A stretch of DNA of 64,000 nt from Bacteroides sp. M10. Its GTDB lineage: Bacteria; Bacteroidota; Bacteroidia; Bacteroidales; Bacteroidaceae. The notes under the pieces are model-generated. The model was given only the letters and a program-made list of their open reading frames with translations, was not told the DNA's origin and ran no database searches. Of this stretch, positions 30,133 to 39,426 are shown piece after piece (position 1 is the stretch's first letter; each line of letters opens with the position of its first letter). The stretch covers positions 6,592,501-6,656,500 of the forward strand of contig NZ_CP060488.1 of NCBI RefSeq assembly GCF_014334015.1, given 5' to 3'. Made by a program: the position numbers and the translations under genes.

Positions 30133-31496
30133 TGAACGAGATTCAAAAATACATAGCGGCACACGAACCAAAGATGATGGATGACTTGTTCAGCCTTATT
30201 CGCATTCCCAGCATCAGTGCTCTGCCGGAGCACCACGACGATATGCTGGCTTGTGCGGAACGCTGGGCACAGCTGTTATTGGAAGCAGGTGTGGACGAAG
30301 CATTGGTAATGCCCTCACAAGGTAATCCGGTTGTTTTCGCTCAAAAGATCGTGGACCCGGATGCAAAGACTGTATTAATCTACGCTCATTACGATGTGAT
30401 GCCGGCCGAACCATTGGAACTCTGGAAAAGCGAACCGTTTGAACCGGAAATACGTGACGGACATATCTGGGCACGTGGAGCGGATGATGACAAAGGACAA
30501 TCGTTCATTCAGGTGAAAGCATTTGAATATCTCGTCAAAAACGGATTACTGAAGAATAATGTGAAGTTCATCTTCGAGGGTGAAGAAGAAATAGGTTCGC
30601 CCAGTCTGGAAGCTTTCTGCGAAGAACATAAAGAATTGCTGAAAGCAGACGTTATTCTTGTGTCGGATACGAGTATGCTAGGAGCTGAACTGCCCTCATT
30701 GACCACTGGTCTGCGCGGGTTGGCTTATTGGGAAATAGAAGTGACGGGACCGAATCGTGACTTGCATTCCGGACATTTCGGGGGTGCGGTAGCCAATCCG
30801 ATCAACGTACTTTGCCAGATTATTAGCAAAGTAACGGATGCCGATGGACGTATCACTATTCCCGGATTCTACGATGATGTAGAAGAAGTGCCGCAAGCCG
30901 AACGGGAAATGATAGCCCATATTCCTTTTGACGAAAAGAAATACAAAGAAGCAATCGGTGTAAAAGAGCTTTTCGGAGAAAAAGGATATAGCACATTGGA
31001 ACGTAACAGTTGCCGTCCGTCTTTTGACGTATGTGGCATTTGGGGCGGATATACAGGAGAAGGTTCTAAAACCGTACTGCCTTCAAAGGCTTATGCTAAA
31101 GTATCTTGCCGGTTAGTACCGCATCAGGATCACCATAAGATTTCGCAAATGTTCGCAGATTATATTCTTAGTATCGCTCCTGATACAGTACAGGTGAAAG
31201 TGACTCCCATGCACGGGGGACAAGGATATGTGTGCCCGATTTCACTTCCTGCCTATCAGGCAGCAGAGAAAGGTTTCGAGATCGCTTTCGGGAAAAAGCC
31301 GTTGGCGGTACGCCGTGGCGGAAGTATCCCCATCATCTCTACTTTCGAACAGGTATTGGGAATCAAAACCGTATTGATGGGATTTGGACTCGAATCGAAT
31401 GCGATCCATTCTCCGAACGAGAATTGCTCATTGGATATCTTCCGGAAAGGGATAGAGGCGGTCATAGAGTTTCATCAGGAATATGCCAGACGATAA
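30132..31496 (+). CDS. M20-family metallopeptidase (dipeptidase)
   Basis: 454 residues. Zn-dependent M20 peptidase. VLIYAHYDVMP (about 83-93) and ARGADDDKGQ (about 114-123) give the first metal His/Asp, EGEEEIGSPS (about 150-159) the catalytic Glu pair, VSDTS a metal Asp and the C-terminal NAIHSPNE the last His. The lid dimerisation domain lies between about 200 and 310. Likely a cytosolic di/tripeptidase (PepV/CNDP-like). One-base overlap with aroC implies translational coupling. Ends before a long bidirectional terminator. Confidence 0.9.
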   Translation: MNEIQKYIAAHEPKMMDDLFSLIRIPSISALPEHHDDMLACAERWAQLLLEAGVDEALVMPSQGNPVVFAQKIVDPDAKTVLIYAHYDVMPAEPLELWKSEPFEPEIRDGHIWARGADDDKGQSFIQVKAFEYLVKNGLLKNNVKFIFEGEEEIGSPSLEAFCEEHKELLKADVILVSDTSMLGAELPSLTTGLRGLAYWEIEVTGPNRDLHSGHFGGAVANPINVLCQIISKVTDADGRITIPGFYDDVEEVPQAEREMIAHIPFDEKKYKEAIGVKELFGEKGYSTLERNSCRPSFDVCGIWGGYTGEGSKTVLPSKAYAKVSCRLVPHQDHHKISQMFADYILSIAPDTVQVKVTPMHGGQGYVCPISLPAYQAAEKGFEIAFGKKPLAVRRGGSIPIISTFEQVLGIKTVLMGFGLESNAIHSPNENCSLDIFRKGIEAVIEFHQEYARR

Positions 31497-31530
31497 ACCG
31501 GATAAATAACAATCAAGTTATAAACGATAC

Positions 31531-31588
31531 ATATAAAAGAGTGGTGGACAAGCTTGATTACAAGCATTTGTCCACCACTCTTTTATAT
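31531..31588. terminator. Bidirectional terminator between M20 and BSH genes
   Basis: A long stem: 31531-31551 pairs fully with 31568-31588 (AAAAGAGTGGTGGACAA core), topped by GCTTG/CAAGC. A and T runs flank both sides, so it serves both convergent genes. Confidence 0.88.
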
Positions 31589-31606
31589 ATCTATCACACT
31601 GACAAA

Positions 31607-32665
31607 CTACATGACCGGAGTCTCGAAAAGGAAGGTAAATGATTGGCTGTCTTTCAAATCCTTCACTGCATCACCTGCATAAATTTCGCCCTTTGTCAGA
31701 GACAGTTTCTTAATGCCGGCTTTCGGACTAAAATCAATTTTCTTCAAATCCAGCCAAAACAAATTCGGAGTCAGGGTAGATTCGAAATAATATACCTTAT
31801 TCTTCTGATCGGATACGGAACGCCAACGGGTAGAAGATATATAAGGCTTCTCCGGTGTATTAATACCAAATGGCACGGAAACATTACGCATCACACTCAA
31901 CACGCTGGGAACTGCAATCTTTGCATCCGCAATTTGTGGAATAGCATGAATGTAGAATGAAGCCCGTACAAAACGGTCGCTTGCCCGATTGGTTCCCGGT
32001 AACATCTGCAAGCCACCGATTTCTTTCCAGTAATCATTAATGGCCAACTGCTGTTCATATCGAGGAGAATTTGTCATCACCCGGTATTCTTTTCCTTCGT
32101 GAATACTTAATTTCCCATCCAGATATTCCAATACAGCCGTATTGCCTGTTTCATCGGTTATGGCCAGATGCAAGGTAGACTCCGGTCCTCCATTCGGCAT
32201 ACGGGGAGCATCAATGCGGAAAGTCTCCTTTTTCAATTCATCCACCGCTTCGCGTACCGTGGCAAAGTTATCAAGCACATACTGTGTCCAAATGCTGATG
32301 CCCATTGCCGGACGGGTATCGCCGGGAAGAGAGTAAATGGATTCCGGCAAGAAAAGCAGGCTAGCCACTAATCCTTTCTCGTTCATTCCGTCACAAGTAC
32401 CTATATCATATCCTGTAGCAATCACACTTCCATATTTGGAAGTCCAGTTCACAGTTTTCTCCTTGTTATGTCCCATACGTTGGATGCCACGCGGAAATAC
32501 ATAGATATTCGTCATGATATCTTCCTTCCAGTCCATTGTACGTCCTGTTATCACCATCTGGTCAGGGCCTATATACACTGCACGCGTACATGCTTCTACA
32601 GGCTGTATACTCATCAAAGAGACGGCAGCCAACACCAATGCAACTCCTGCTAATTTTTTCTTCAT
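31607..32665 (-). CDS. bsh: Bile salt hydrolase (choloylglycine hydrolase)
   Basis: Ntn-hydrolase, 352 residues from ATG 32665. A signal peptide (MKKKLAGVALVLAAVSLMS, to PVEA) is removed to expose Cys26 as N-terminal nucleophile in CTRAVYIG, followed by GRTMDWKED with the catalytic Arg and Asp. NSPRY carries a conserved Asn (about 199-203), and GLPGT-like LLPGTNRASDRFVRA (about 221-235) holds the substrate Arg. It deconjugates taurine or glycine bile salts, probably in the periplasm. Close to BT2086-type enzymes of B. thetaiotaomicron. The frame is open to 32719 and a second Met exists at 32671; both put residues ahead of the signal. Confidence 0.92.
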   Translation of the reverse strand: MKKKLAGVALVLAAVSLMSIQPVEACTRAVYIGPDQMVITGRTMDWKEDIMTNIYVFPRGIQRMGHNKEKTVNWTSKYGSVIATGYDIGTCDGMNEKGLVASLLFLPESIYSLPGDTRPAMGISIWTQYVLDNFATVREAVDELKKETFRIDAPRMPNGGPESTLHLAITDETGNTAVLEYLDGKLSIHEGKEYRVMTNSPRYEQQLAINDYWKEIGGLQMLPGTNRASDRFVRASFYIHAIPQIADAKIAVPSVLSVMRNVSVPFGINTPEKPYISSTRWRSVSDQKNKVYYFESTLTPNLFWLDLKKIDFSPKAGIKKLSLTKGEIYAGDAVKDLKDSQSFTFLFETPVM

Positions 32666-32915
32666 GTTCATTCTATTTAAATAATTGATCTTCTTATTTA
32701 TAAATAACAAATGCACCACGATTATTGCCTAAAAGAAAGAGGATTTTAATGAAAAAAAGGCATTTATCCAATGCAGGAAGAATTTTTTGGTTTTCAACGT
32801 ATGAGGGTTATCATCACAGAGATCATTTCTTAGCGAAAAATATTAAACAAATTTAAGTGTTACTATTGCAGTCATTGCTACTTTAGTTCGTCCAATAAAT
32901 AAACATACAATTATC

Positions 32916-33782
32916 ATGATAAAAGAGTACACCAAACAAACTATAATCATTTGCTTTCTATTACAAGGAATCGCATTATCAAGCAGAGCGCAAGAACAAC
33001 AAGTGTGGCAACGATACCACGATAAATGTCGAAGAGAAGCAAGTATTATTGACACTCTCCCCTCCAAATTAGAAAAAGCCTTACACTGGTCACCAACAAT
33101 AAATAAAGAACAAAAAGAGGTTATACGCTATATACTATGGAATATGGTTTACGTGGAAGGTGGTACAGCCAATCTCGGAGACAACAACAACTATCCCGTG
33201 GATGTAGCCTCTTTTTTCATCAACCGATATGAAGTTAGTCAGGATGAATGGTATGTCATTATGGGAGAAAATCCTTCTAACCAACACAGACGTAACTATC
33301 CGGTAGACCAAGTCAATTGGTTTAACGCTCAACGATTTACCAAAAAACTTTCTCAATTAAGCGGTCTACCCTTCCGTCTCCCCTTCGAAGCAGAATGGGA
33401 ATATGCAGCACGTGGGGGACTAAAAACCAAGAATTTCATCTATGCCGGCAGCAATAATGCAGAACAGGTTGCCTGGTTTAGAGAAAAATATTACAATACT
33501 TACGTATCCAAAGAAACAGGAACGAAGAAGCCCAACGAACTGGGACTTTATGACATGAGTGGAAACGTATATGAATGGTGTATGGACTGGTATGACAGAA
33601 AGGTTCCTTTTACCGGAAACATCGCTCCGGTTATAAGCGAAAAAGATACGCATAAAGTGTTGCGTGGAGGTAGTTATTATACTTTCGAGAAATATTGTAA
33701 AGTCACCAGCCGCTACGGAGTTAACCCGCAACGATGGGATATTGATTATGGATTACGGCTGGTAGTGTCACTGCCAGATTAA
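32916..33782 (+). CDS. SUMF1/FGE-like (formylglycine-generating enzyme-related) secreted protein
   Basis: 288 residues. N-terminal signal peptide (MIKEYTKQTIIICFLL... to SSRA). A helical segment precedes the SUMF1 domain at about 73-286. Typical motifs are NPVDQVNW-like YPVDQVNWFNAQRF (about 129-142), RLPFEAEWEYAARGG, ELGLYDMSGNVYEWCMDWY (about 208-226) and LRGGSYY. The paired catalytic cysteines of true FGE (CxxxxC before the C-terminus) are absent at RYGVNPQRWD, so it is more likely a structural or carbohydrate-associated homologue than a sulfatase activator. Probably a single gene. Confidence 0.85.
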   Translation: MIKEYTKQTIIICFLLQGIALSSRAQEQQVWQRYHDKCRREASIIDTLPSKLEKALHWSPTINKEQKEVIRYILWNMVYVEGGTANLGDNNNYPVDVASFFINRYEVSQDEWYVIMGENPSNQHRRNYPVDQVNWFNAQRFTKKLSQLSGLPFRLPFEAEWEYAARGGLKTKNFIYAGSNNAEQVAWFREKYYNTYVSKETGTKKPNELGLYDMSGNVYEWCMDWYDRKVPFTGNIAPVISEKDTHKVLRGGSYYTFEKYCKVTSRYGVNPQRWDIDYGLRLVVSLPD

Positions 33783-33811
33783 AAGTACACAATCTTTGTA
33801 TAGTGCTTACT

Positions 33812-34084
33812 TCATTTTCTATTCATTAGTTTGTACTTTTCCTCTAGTTGTTGTAACGCCTGCTTAAGCTGAATCGCTTTTTCTTGAGATACACTGCCTC
33901 CCTCTTTTTCATACCACTCCAACTGCTGTTTAATGAGCCTACGGGTAGTTTGCAATGACTGTTGCAATGAATCACGTTGCGCCATTTTGTATCCAGATTG
34001 TATCCTGTCAAAGCAAAAACGGTCAAAACAACGTAACTTGCTGATTAACGGTGTAATATGCGTAGCATCTCTCTTCATTGCCAA
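33812..34084 (-). CDS. Small coiled-coil protein, unrecognised
   Basis: 90 residues as drawn; Gln/Leu/Glu-rich heptads from about residue 38 on (SLQQSLQTTRRLIKQQLEW) predict a coiled coil. No family is recognised. The true start may be ATG 33985 (MAQRDSLQQS, 57 residues), since upstream residues look non-coding. It sits on the core side of the accessory element's left edge, next to the integrases. Coding status uncertain. Confidence 0.42.
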   Translation of the reverse strand: MAMKRDATHITPLISKLRCFDRFCFDRIQSGYKMAQRDSLQQSLQTTRRLIKQQLEWYEKEGGSVSQEKAIQLKQALQQLEEKYKLMNRK

Positions 34085-34351
34085 GTAGCGAAAATGCAGA
34101 ATATAGTAGTTTTAAGAAGACTTTCTGTTACGAATCCGTTACCTGTTTTAGAAAACAGCATTGTGTAGATACATAATTGAAAGTCGCTTATTTACAGCAG
34201 CTAAGGTTATACTTGGCGATATTTTGGTTTTGTAAGTCTTAATCCTGCTTAAAATAGTGTTCAAACGGAATTTTATTCATTGAATCACTGTATTTTGCTT
34301 TCCGACCTTTAGCTCATAAGAAACTAATTTTACACTCAAAAATTAAGGATT

Positions 34352-35575
34352 ATGAGTAAAGAGCTAAAAGTGCATTATTACCTTCGCCATAAGGAGGTGA
34401 AAAATGATGGTACAACTCCCATTATGGGGCGCATCACTATCGGAAAATCAATGGTACAGTTCAGTGCCAAGTGTAGTGTGCAGGTATCCCTTTGGGATAC
34501 TAAGTCTGCACGGGCAACAGGCAAAAGTAAGGCAGCTACCGGACTGAATCGGGAACTTGACAAGATAAGTCTGTCAATTCACTCTTGCTACAAAGAACTG
34601 TTGGCGAAAAAAGAAGAAATTTCCGCAGAAGAGGTGAAAAATGCCTTTCAAGGTATCGCTTCCGAGCAGGAAACACTTATCGGCTATTGCAACCGGTACA
34701 ATCACCAACTTGCAGCCAGAATCGGTGTAAACATAACATTGGAAAGTTATAAACGATACGGTGTATCATTCAACCACCTACGCCGTTTTCTACGAACAAA
34801 GTACAATCTGAGTGACATTTCGTTTCAGGCATTGGATTATTCTTTTGTCGAAGCCTTTGATTTCTACCTGCGGGTACAATTGAAATTCAAGCCCAATACC
34901 ATTGTTGGTATTATCGGACACCTGAAGATTATTATCAAGCGAGCCATAAACGAAGGGATTATCACTCGTGATCCTTTTGCAGGATTCTCATTGGTGGGAG
35001 AACCTTTACAGCCTAAATCACTAACCAAACAAGAATTGCACAAAATAATGACAACCCCGTTAGATACTCCTAACCGCTATCTGGTGCGTGATATGTTCTT
35101 GTTTTCTGTTTTCACCGGCATCTCATTCAGCGACATCCGTAATTTAACATACAGCAATCTGATGCAAGCAGAAGATGGTGCTTGGTGGATTCACTCTAAA
35201 CGGAGGAAGACCGGGACAGAGTTTCATGTTCCCCTTCTGGAACTCCCTTTGCAGATTATTGAGAAATATCGTGGACTGAACAAAGATGGGAAAATGTTCG
35301 TGATGCTTAGTTGCAGCAAGACCAATGGAAATTTAAAGAAGATTGCCCAAATATGCGGTATAAAACGGAACATTACCTATCATTAAGGACGTCATAGCTA
35401 TGCCAGTTTAATAACTCTATCCCAAGGAGTTCCAATGGAAACAGTCAGTCGGATGCTCGGACATCGGGATTTACGGGCAACACGCATCTATGCCCAAGTT
35501 TCCAATGAAAAGATAAACACTGACATGCGTAAATTGGAGAAGCGTATCACCAACAGGTATCACTTAGCAGACTGA
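34352..35575 (+). pseudogene. Tyrosine recombinase with in-frame stop in HxxR box
   Basis: CTnDOT-like integrase, 407 codons if read to 35575. N-terminal arm-binding, SAM-like core-binding (about 105-205) and catalytic domain are present. The TAA at 35384-35386 falls exactly inside the HxxR motif (ITYH-stop-GRHSYAS). The remaining 62 codons continue in frame with GVPMETVSRMLGH and the nucleophile Tyr in TRIYAQ. A single change from AAA (His-Lys-Gly-Arg) would explain it. As read, the protein is 344 residues and lacks Arg II and Tyr, so it is inactive unless the stop is read through. The Arg I position (TGISFSD) is substituted, as known for IntDOT relatives. Confidence 0.9.
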
Positions 35576-35580
35576 ATACG

Positions 35581-36888
35581 ATGAGTACATTGGATAATAA
35601 AACCAAACGATACAGCACTTTTGCCGTTATCTTCTATATCAATAAGAATAAGGTAAAGAAAAACGGGCTATGCCCCGTCATGGGGCGTATCTCTGTCAAT
35701 GCCGAGATAGCTCAGTTCAGTGCAAAAATAGATGTGAACCCCACATTATGGGATGCCAAAGATTATCGCCTGAAAGGAAAAAGTAGAGAAGCGGTTCAAG
35801 CAAATCGGGAGTTGAATAAACTGACTGATTCTATAGAGAAATACCATAGCGAACTCTTACAGCAACAGAGTAATGTTACAGCCGAGCTGGTAAAGAATAT
35901 GCTGTTGGGTATCGGACGGAAGAAAGACAACCTCCTTTCTCTTTTTGCCGAACACAATGAGGAGTATGCCCAAAAGGTAGGAGTGAACAGAACGAGAGAA
36001 ACCTATAAACATTATCTGCTGGTTTACAATCATGTTCGCCAGTTTCTGCAAAGCCAATATAAGATGGAAGATATTCCTTTAAAGCAACTGAACTACTCTT
36101 TCATTGAACAATTCGATTTTTATCTTCGGGTGGAGCAACACCATTCACCTAATACAATCGGAGGATATACGATACTCCTGAAGAAAATAATCTGCAGAGC
36201 AATCAATCAAGGAACCCTACTTAGAGATCCTTTTGCAGATTATCGTCCGGAACAACCGCCAAAGAAATGTAGGCACATGACTACTGATGAATTGGAGCGG
36301 TTCATGGCTACCCCTATTACTTCTAAATCTTTGCGTCACACACGGGATATGTTTGTCTTTAGCACGTTCACCGGAATATCGTATATCGATTTGTGTAATC
36401 TCTCATTATCTAATATAAGTAAAGCTGGCAACGGTACGATGTGGATTCACTTTAAACGACAAAAGACCGGAAGTGAGTGCCATATCCGCTTATTGGATAT
36501 TCCCAAGCAGATAATTGAGAAATACAAGCCGGAGCGGAAAAGTGATAAGATTTTTAACATGGTGGGGTATTCTTCATTGGCGGCAAATCTTAAAAAAGTT
36601 GCCAAACAGTGTGGTATTGAGCGGAATATCACCTATCACATGAGCCGTCATAATTTCGGAACGCTTATAACTCTCTCACAGGGTGTTCCGCTGGAAACGG
36701 TCAGTCGTATGATGGGACACTTGGGCATCAAAACCACTCAACTATATGCAAAACTCACGAATCAGAAAATTAATGAGAATATGAAGCTTTTATCAAATAA
36801 TATGGCTGATAAGTTCAATATTTATGAGGATAAACAAATGCCGGTTAAGGTTTGTGCAGCAAAATCATTCAAACATTTAAAGAAGTAA
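35581..36888 (+). CDS. Tyrosine-type recombinase/integrase
   Basis: 435 residues, intact paralogue of the preceding gene, starting 5 bases after that gene's original stop. Arm-binding domain (about 1-105), core-binding domain (about 115-215), catalytic domain. HxxR is intact (YHMSRHNFGT), GHLGIKTTQLYAKL supplies the second His region and Tyr. Arg I is again replaced (TGISYIDLCNL), as in CTnDOT-family recombinases. It may excise and integrate the surrounding accessory element, with or without the broken partner. Confidence 0.9.
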   Translation: MSTLDNKTKRYSTFAVIFYINKNKVKKNGLCPVMGRISVNAEIAQFSAKIDVNPTLWDAKDYRLKGKSREAVQANRELNKLTDSIEKYHSELLQQQSNVTAELVKNMLLGIGRKKDNLLSLFAEHNEEYAQKVGVNRTRETYKHYLLVYNHVRQFLQSQYKMEDIPLKQLNYSFIEQFDFYLRVEQHHSPNTIGGYTILLKKIICRAINQGTLLRDPFADYRPEQPPKKCRHMTTDELERFMATPITSKSLRHTRDMFVFSTFTGISYIDLCNLSLSNISKAGNGTMWIHFKRQKTGSECHIRLLDIPKQIIEKYKPERKSDKIFNMVGYSSLAANLKKVAKQCGIERNITYHMSRHNFGTLITLSQGVPLETVSRMMGHLGIKTTQLYAKLTNQKINENMKLLSNNMADKFNIYEDKQMPVKVCAAKSFKHLKK

Positions 36889-36893
36889 TTATT

Positions 36894-37259
36894 ATGGAAA
36901 GGAAACTAATAAAAATCAGTGAGGATGGGAATGTATTCATTCCGGATAATGTACAAATGCGAGATTTTGAGATAGCGGAACTGCTCGGGGCAATGATACC
37001 GACTATACGGTCTAATGTACGGGCGATTCTAAAATCGGGAGTAGTTACAATAGATACGCAGCACGGTGGCACGGTGATTGGAGCCACACTATTATCAGAT
37101 TATTACGGGCTGGATATGGTAATCGCTCTCGCTTTTCGGATTCATAGCTGCAATGCAGGGATTCTTAGAAAATGGATTTTACGAAAGGCAACTGCCCGTC
37201 CCGAGTGCTCCAATATACCTTTATATATCAGCTTCAACTGTAATCAATCGCCTAATTAA
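36894..37259 (+). CDS. Small RhuM-like protein
   Basis: 121 residues. The central part (YYGLDMVIALAFRIHSCNAGILRKWILRKA, split as YYGLDMVIALAFRIHS then CNAGILRKWI) resembles the N-terminal segment of RhuM-type proteins (YNLDMIISVGYRV...FRxWA), which occur in mobile elements. Start ATG 36894 lies 5 bases after the integrase stop, so it is probably cotranscribed. The last 25 residues look like a tail-on after a frameshift. Function unknown. Confidence 0.55.
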   Translation: MERKLIKISEDGNVFIPDNVQMRDFEIAELLGAMIPTIRSNVRAILKSGVVTIDTQHGGTVIGATLLSDYYGLDMVIALAFRIHSCNAGILRKWILRKATARPECSNIPLYISFNCNQSPN

Positions 37260-37545
37260 GGAAAGACTGAAATGGCGTTCCGTCATGTAATCCGAATCGG
37301 GTCAGCCATTCCGTTACAATGGCTAAGATAAACAGGCAAAGGATTCAACCCTTGCCATCATTGCCTCGAAGGTCGAGACTTCCATGCTTACTACTTCCAT
37401 TGTTCCTGATTTATTGATTCGTAATTCTTATTTCACGGGCAAAGAAAGAACGAAGTTTTCATATGGCAATGGATTGTGTACCGACTGGCAGCTTGTGGCA
37501 CCGGAATGGAAGCAACAGTCTCTTTTCCTGTGTAAAAAGAGCTGT

Positions 37546-38079
37546 TCAACAGTCACGGATGAACTTCCTGTAATTGATGTTGGAGGCACTGTTATTCTTG
37601 GTATCTTCCCTTATCTCTTCCAATGCCTCCAATACCCTGAGTTGCGCATCGGGGAATCTGCTGACCAACGCATCAAACAGATTCGTGTCGTGAAGTTCCA
37701 AAGCCACTTTTACACTCTTATGTTTCGTTTTTTCATCCAAACGGCTTTTATTCCCCGAAATAATCTCCCCTAAATTCTGAATATCCTCAAAATCATATTT
37801 TTCCGGATAGCCATGCGGATTCTCGATTGAAGCAACCGCAGCTATCAGGCTGTCCGTGACAATCTCCTTCACTTCGATACCCGTGGCAGTTGAGTATTGT
37901 CGCTTGACGACATACTTGAGCTGCCCTTTGACAAAACGCAGTTCAACACCGAAATAATTGCAATGATGCCACTCTATGATGAAAATGCTCGTGGCTGTTT
38001 TCAAATGCCACCCTCTCCTGCATAATCCGGCAGAACTGTCTGCAACACTGAGTATCACAGACCAAAGGAATATTACCAT
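37546..38079 (-). CDS. Tra-cluster protein of unknown function, probably 5'-damaged
   Basis: 177 residues. The first 45 residues (cysteine/histidine/tryptophan-rich) look unlike coding sequence, whereas about 50-177 is ordinary soluble protein with an acidic helical end (SRFPDAQLRVLEALEEIRED). It is the gene after traB in a CTnDOT-like tra order (A, B, then C/D), and the short coupled ORF at 38081-38188 ends one base before it. A plausible reading is a single tra gene broken near 38080. I do not recognise the family. Confidence 0.4.
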   Translation of the reverse strand: MVIFLWSVILSVADSSAGLCRRGWHLKTATSIFIIEWHHCNYFGVELRFVKGQLKYVVKRQYSTATGIEVKEIVTDSLIAAVASIENPHGYPEKYDFEDIQNLGEIISGNKSRLDEKTKHKSVKVALELHDTNLFDALVSRFPDAQLRVLEALEEIREDTKNNSASNINYRKFIRDC

Positions 38080-38080
38080 T

Positions 38081-38188
38081 TTACTGCATCCCTGCCATAA
38101 CCGACTTCTGAACGGTTCTGTTATGCACCACAGATAGAGGTTCAGGATAATATCCGCAAACGAGCAGGATTTTCATGGTTATGTTCAT
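38081..38188 (-). pseudogene. Short ORF coupled to traB, likely broken tra gene start
   Basis: 35 codons. Its ATG overlaps the traB stop as ATGA, the mark of a translationally coupled gene. It begins MNITMKILLVCGYYPEPL and ends at TAA after residue 35, one base before the next ATG. Probably the 5' end of the gene now seen at 37546-38079. Confidence 0.35.
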
Positions 38189-38649
38189 TCTTCTGTCGGA
38201 TTAAGGTTGTTATTCCGGTAGATATTGTCAATGTCATCTTTAAACACCTCCAAATGATGGCACAGAATGTTTTCCACATAGCTGCTGATGGTCGCTTTGG
38301 ATGAATCCATCAGGTGGACGATTCGCATGAGCCTGCGATGGGTGTTTGCTGTGATATATAACGGCTTCCGGTAAGTGAAATCCACCCGGTTGAAGAAATG
38401 TCCGTCATAATCTCCCCGTGTTTTTCTTTTTCGCTTTCCAAATTCCGCACTTTTGGGAGGAATGACGGTTTCCGATTGTTCAGGCAGTCCAACAACAGGT
38501 TGTACTTCTTCCTTTTCGCCCTGCTCTCTTGGTTGGATATAATCTTTCCTCCCATCGGGTTTCGGTCTTTTGCTCGCTGAATCCACGGGAATACCTTGTG
38601 ATACCCATTCGAGAATCCTGTTATAGTCTGTCTTATTGTTCTCAGGCAT
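38185..38649 (-). CDS. Conjugative-transposon TraB-like protein, DUF3408
   Basis: 154 residues. DUF3408 domain at the C-terminus (FTYRKPLYITANTHRRL, then MRIVHLMDSSKATISSYV), a ribbon-helix-helix-like fold seen beside the ParA-like gene in Bacteroides conjugative transposons. N-terminal 60 residues are Lys/Glu/Pro-rich and disordered. Its start overlaps the traA reading frame by 8 bases. It appears intact, unlike its neighbours. Confidence 0.82.
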   Translation of the reverse strand: MPENNKTDYNRILEWVSQGIPVDSASKRPKPDGRKDYIQPREQGEKEEVQPVVGLPEQSETVIPPKSAEFGKRKRKTRGDYDGHFFNRVDFTYRKPLYITANTHRRLMRIVHLMDSSKATISSYVENILCHHLEVFKDDIDNIYRNNNLNPTEE

Positions 38650-39426
38650 GGTCGTTTCTGTTTAATCCTACAATTTGTTTTACTTCTTCTATCAGACAAT
38701 CTATATGACTTCCCTTGACCAATTGTTTGTCCGGTGGAAATATGGTCGAGAGGAAAACCGCTTCATTTCCCGATATGGACTGTTCCTTGTCATACCGGGC
38801 TGATTGTGGGATGACCGTATCCAGCAGGGAGAGTTTGAAGTCACCGATTATTGTAGCGTAATGTTCCAGCCACTCTTTACGCACACGGGAATCCACCCTG
38901 TTCCAGAAAAGATGGACGGATTTCAGATTCAACTGCTTTTGTGAGGATATCAGTTCGGTTACGGGAATAATGAAAGAGAGAGTACTTTCCATAGACATAC
39001 GGGAGGGTGACATCGGCACAAACACATAGTCCATGTTCAGGAAGGTGGACACCACTCTCCCTCGTTATTGATTGTTCCAGGCAGGTCGAAGAATATCACG
39101 TCATATTCCATGCTCTCGGATGCAAAGAACTCATTGGCTTTGAATATGCCTTCTTCGGGACGGGCGCAGACAATCGGGTAGGTCTGCTTGTCGATGGCTT
39201 CCAGCAGGGTTACCGCCTTTGCCTGATAATAAAGGTTGTTCTCCAACTGACGGATTTCACGTTTGCGCATTTTGTAGATGCTGCATTGCGGATAGTCGCA
39301 GTCGATAACGGCGACATTATATCCGTGGGCATAATGCAGGAGACTTGACGCAAGGGCGGTAAAGGAACTTTTGCCTGCTCCTCCCTTTTGGGTGGAGAAA
39401 GCGATGAACAAGGGTTTCTGTTTCAT
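38642..39426 (-). pseudogene. ParA/MinD-like TraA, frameshifted
   Basis: Conjugative-transposon ParA-family ATPase, about 260 codons in total. Deviant Walker A is intact (STQKGGAGKSSFTAL, about 10-24), as is DCDYPQ. The frame runs from 39426 and stops at TGA near 39037 with NNEGEWCPPS. The next frame continues correctly as VVSTFLNMDYVFVPMSPSR from 39055. The offset is two bases, explained by one extra GA in GAGGGAGAGTGG. The product is cut to 129 residues. The ends and lengths otherwise match CTnDOT TraA-like proteins. Confidence 0.88.

Noticed and set aside
33783..34351. tRNA gene as attachment site for the accessory element
   Set aside because: No cloverleaf or TTCGA-type T-loop found; attachment sites could not be located.
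35384..35386. Recoded stop (pyrrolysine or selenocysteine)
   Set aside because: The codon is TAA, not TAG or TGA, and no recoding element or machinery is visible; a point mutation is simpler.
37384..37773. 129-codon plus-strand frame in the tra remnant
   Set aside because: Largely antisense to the 37546-38079 frame, with no motif; not supported as a gene.
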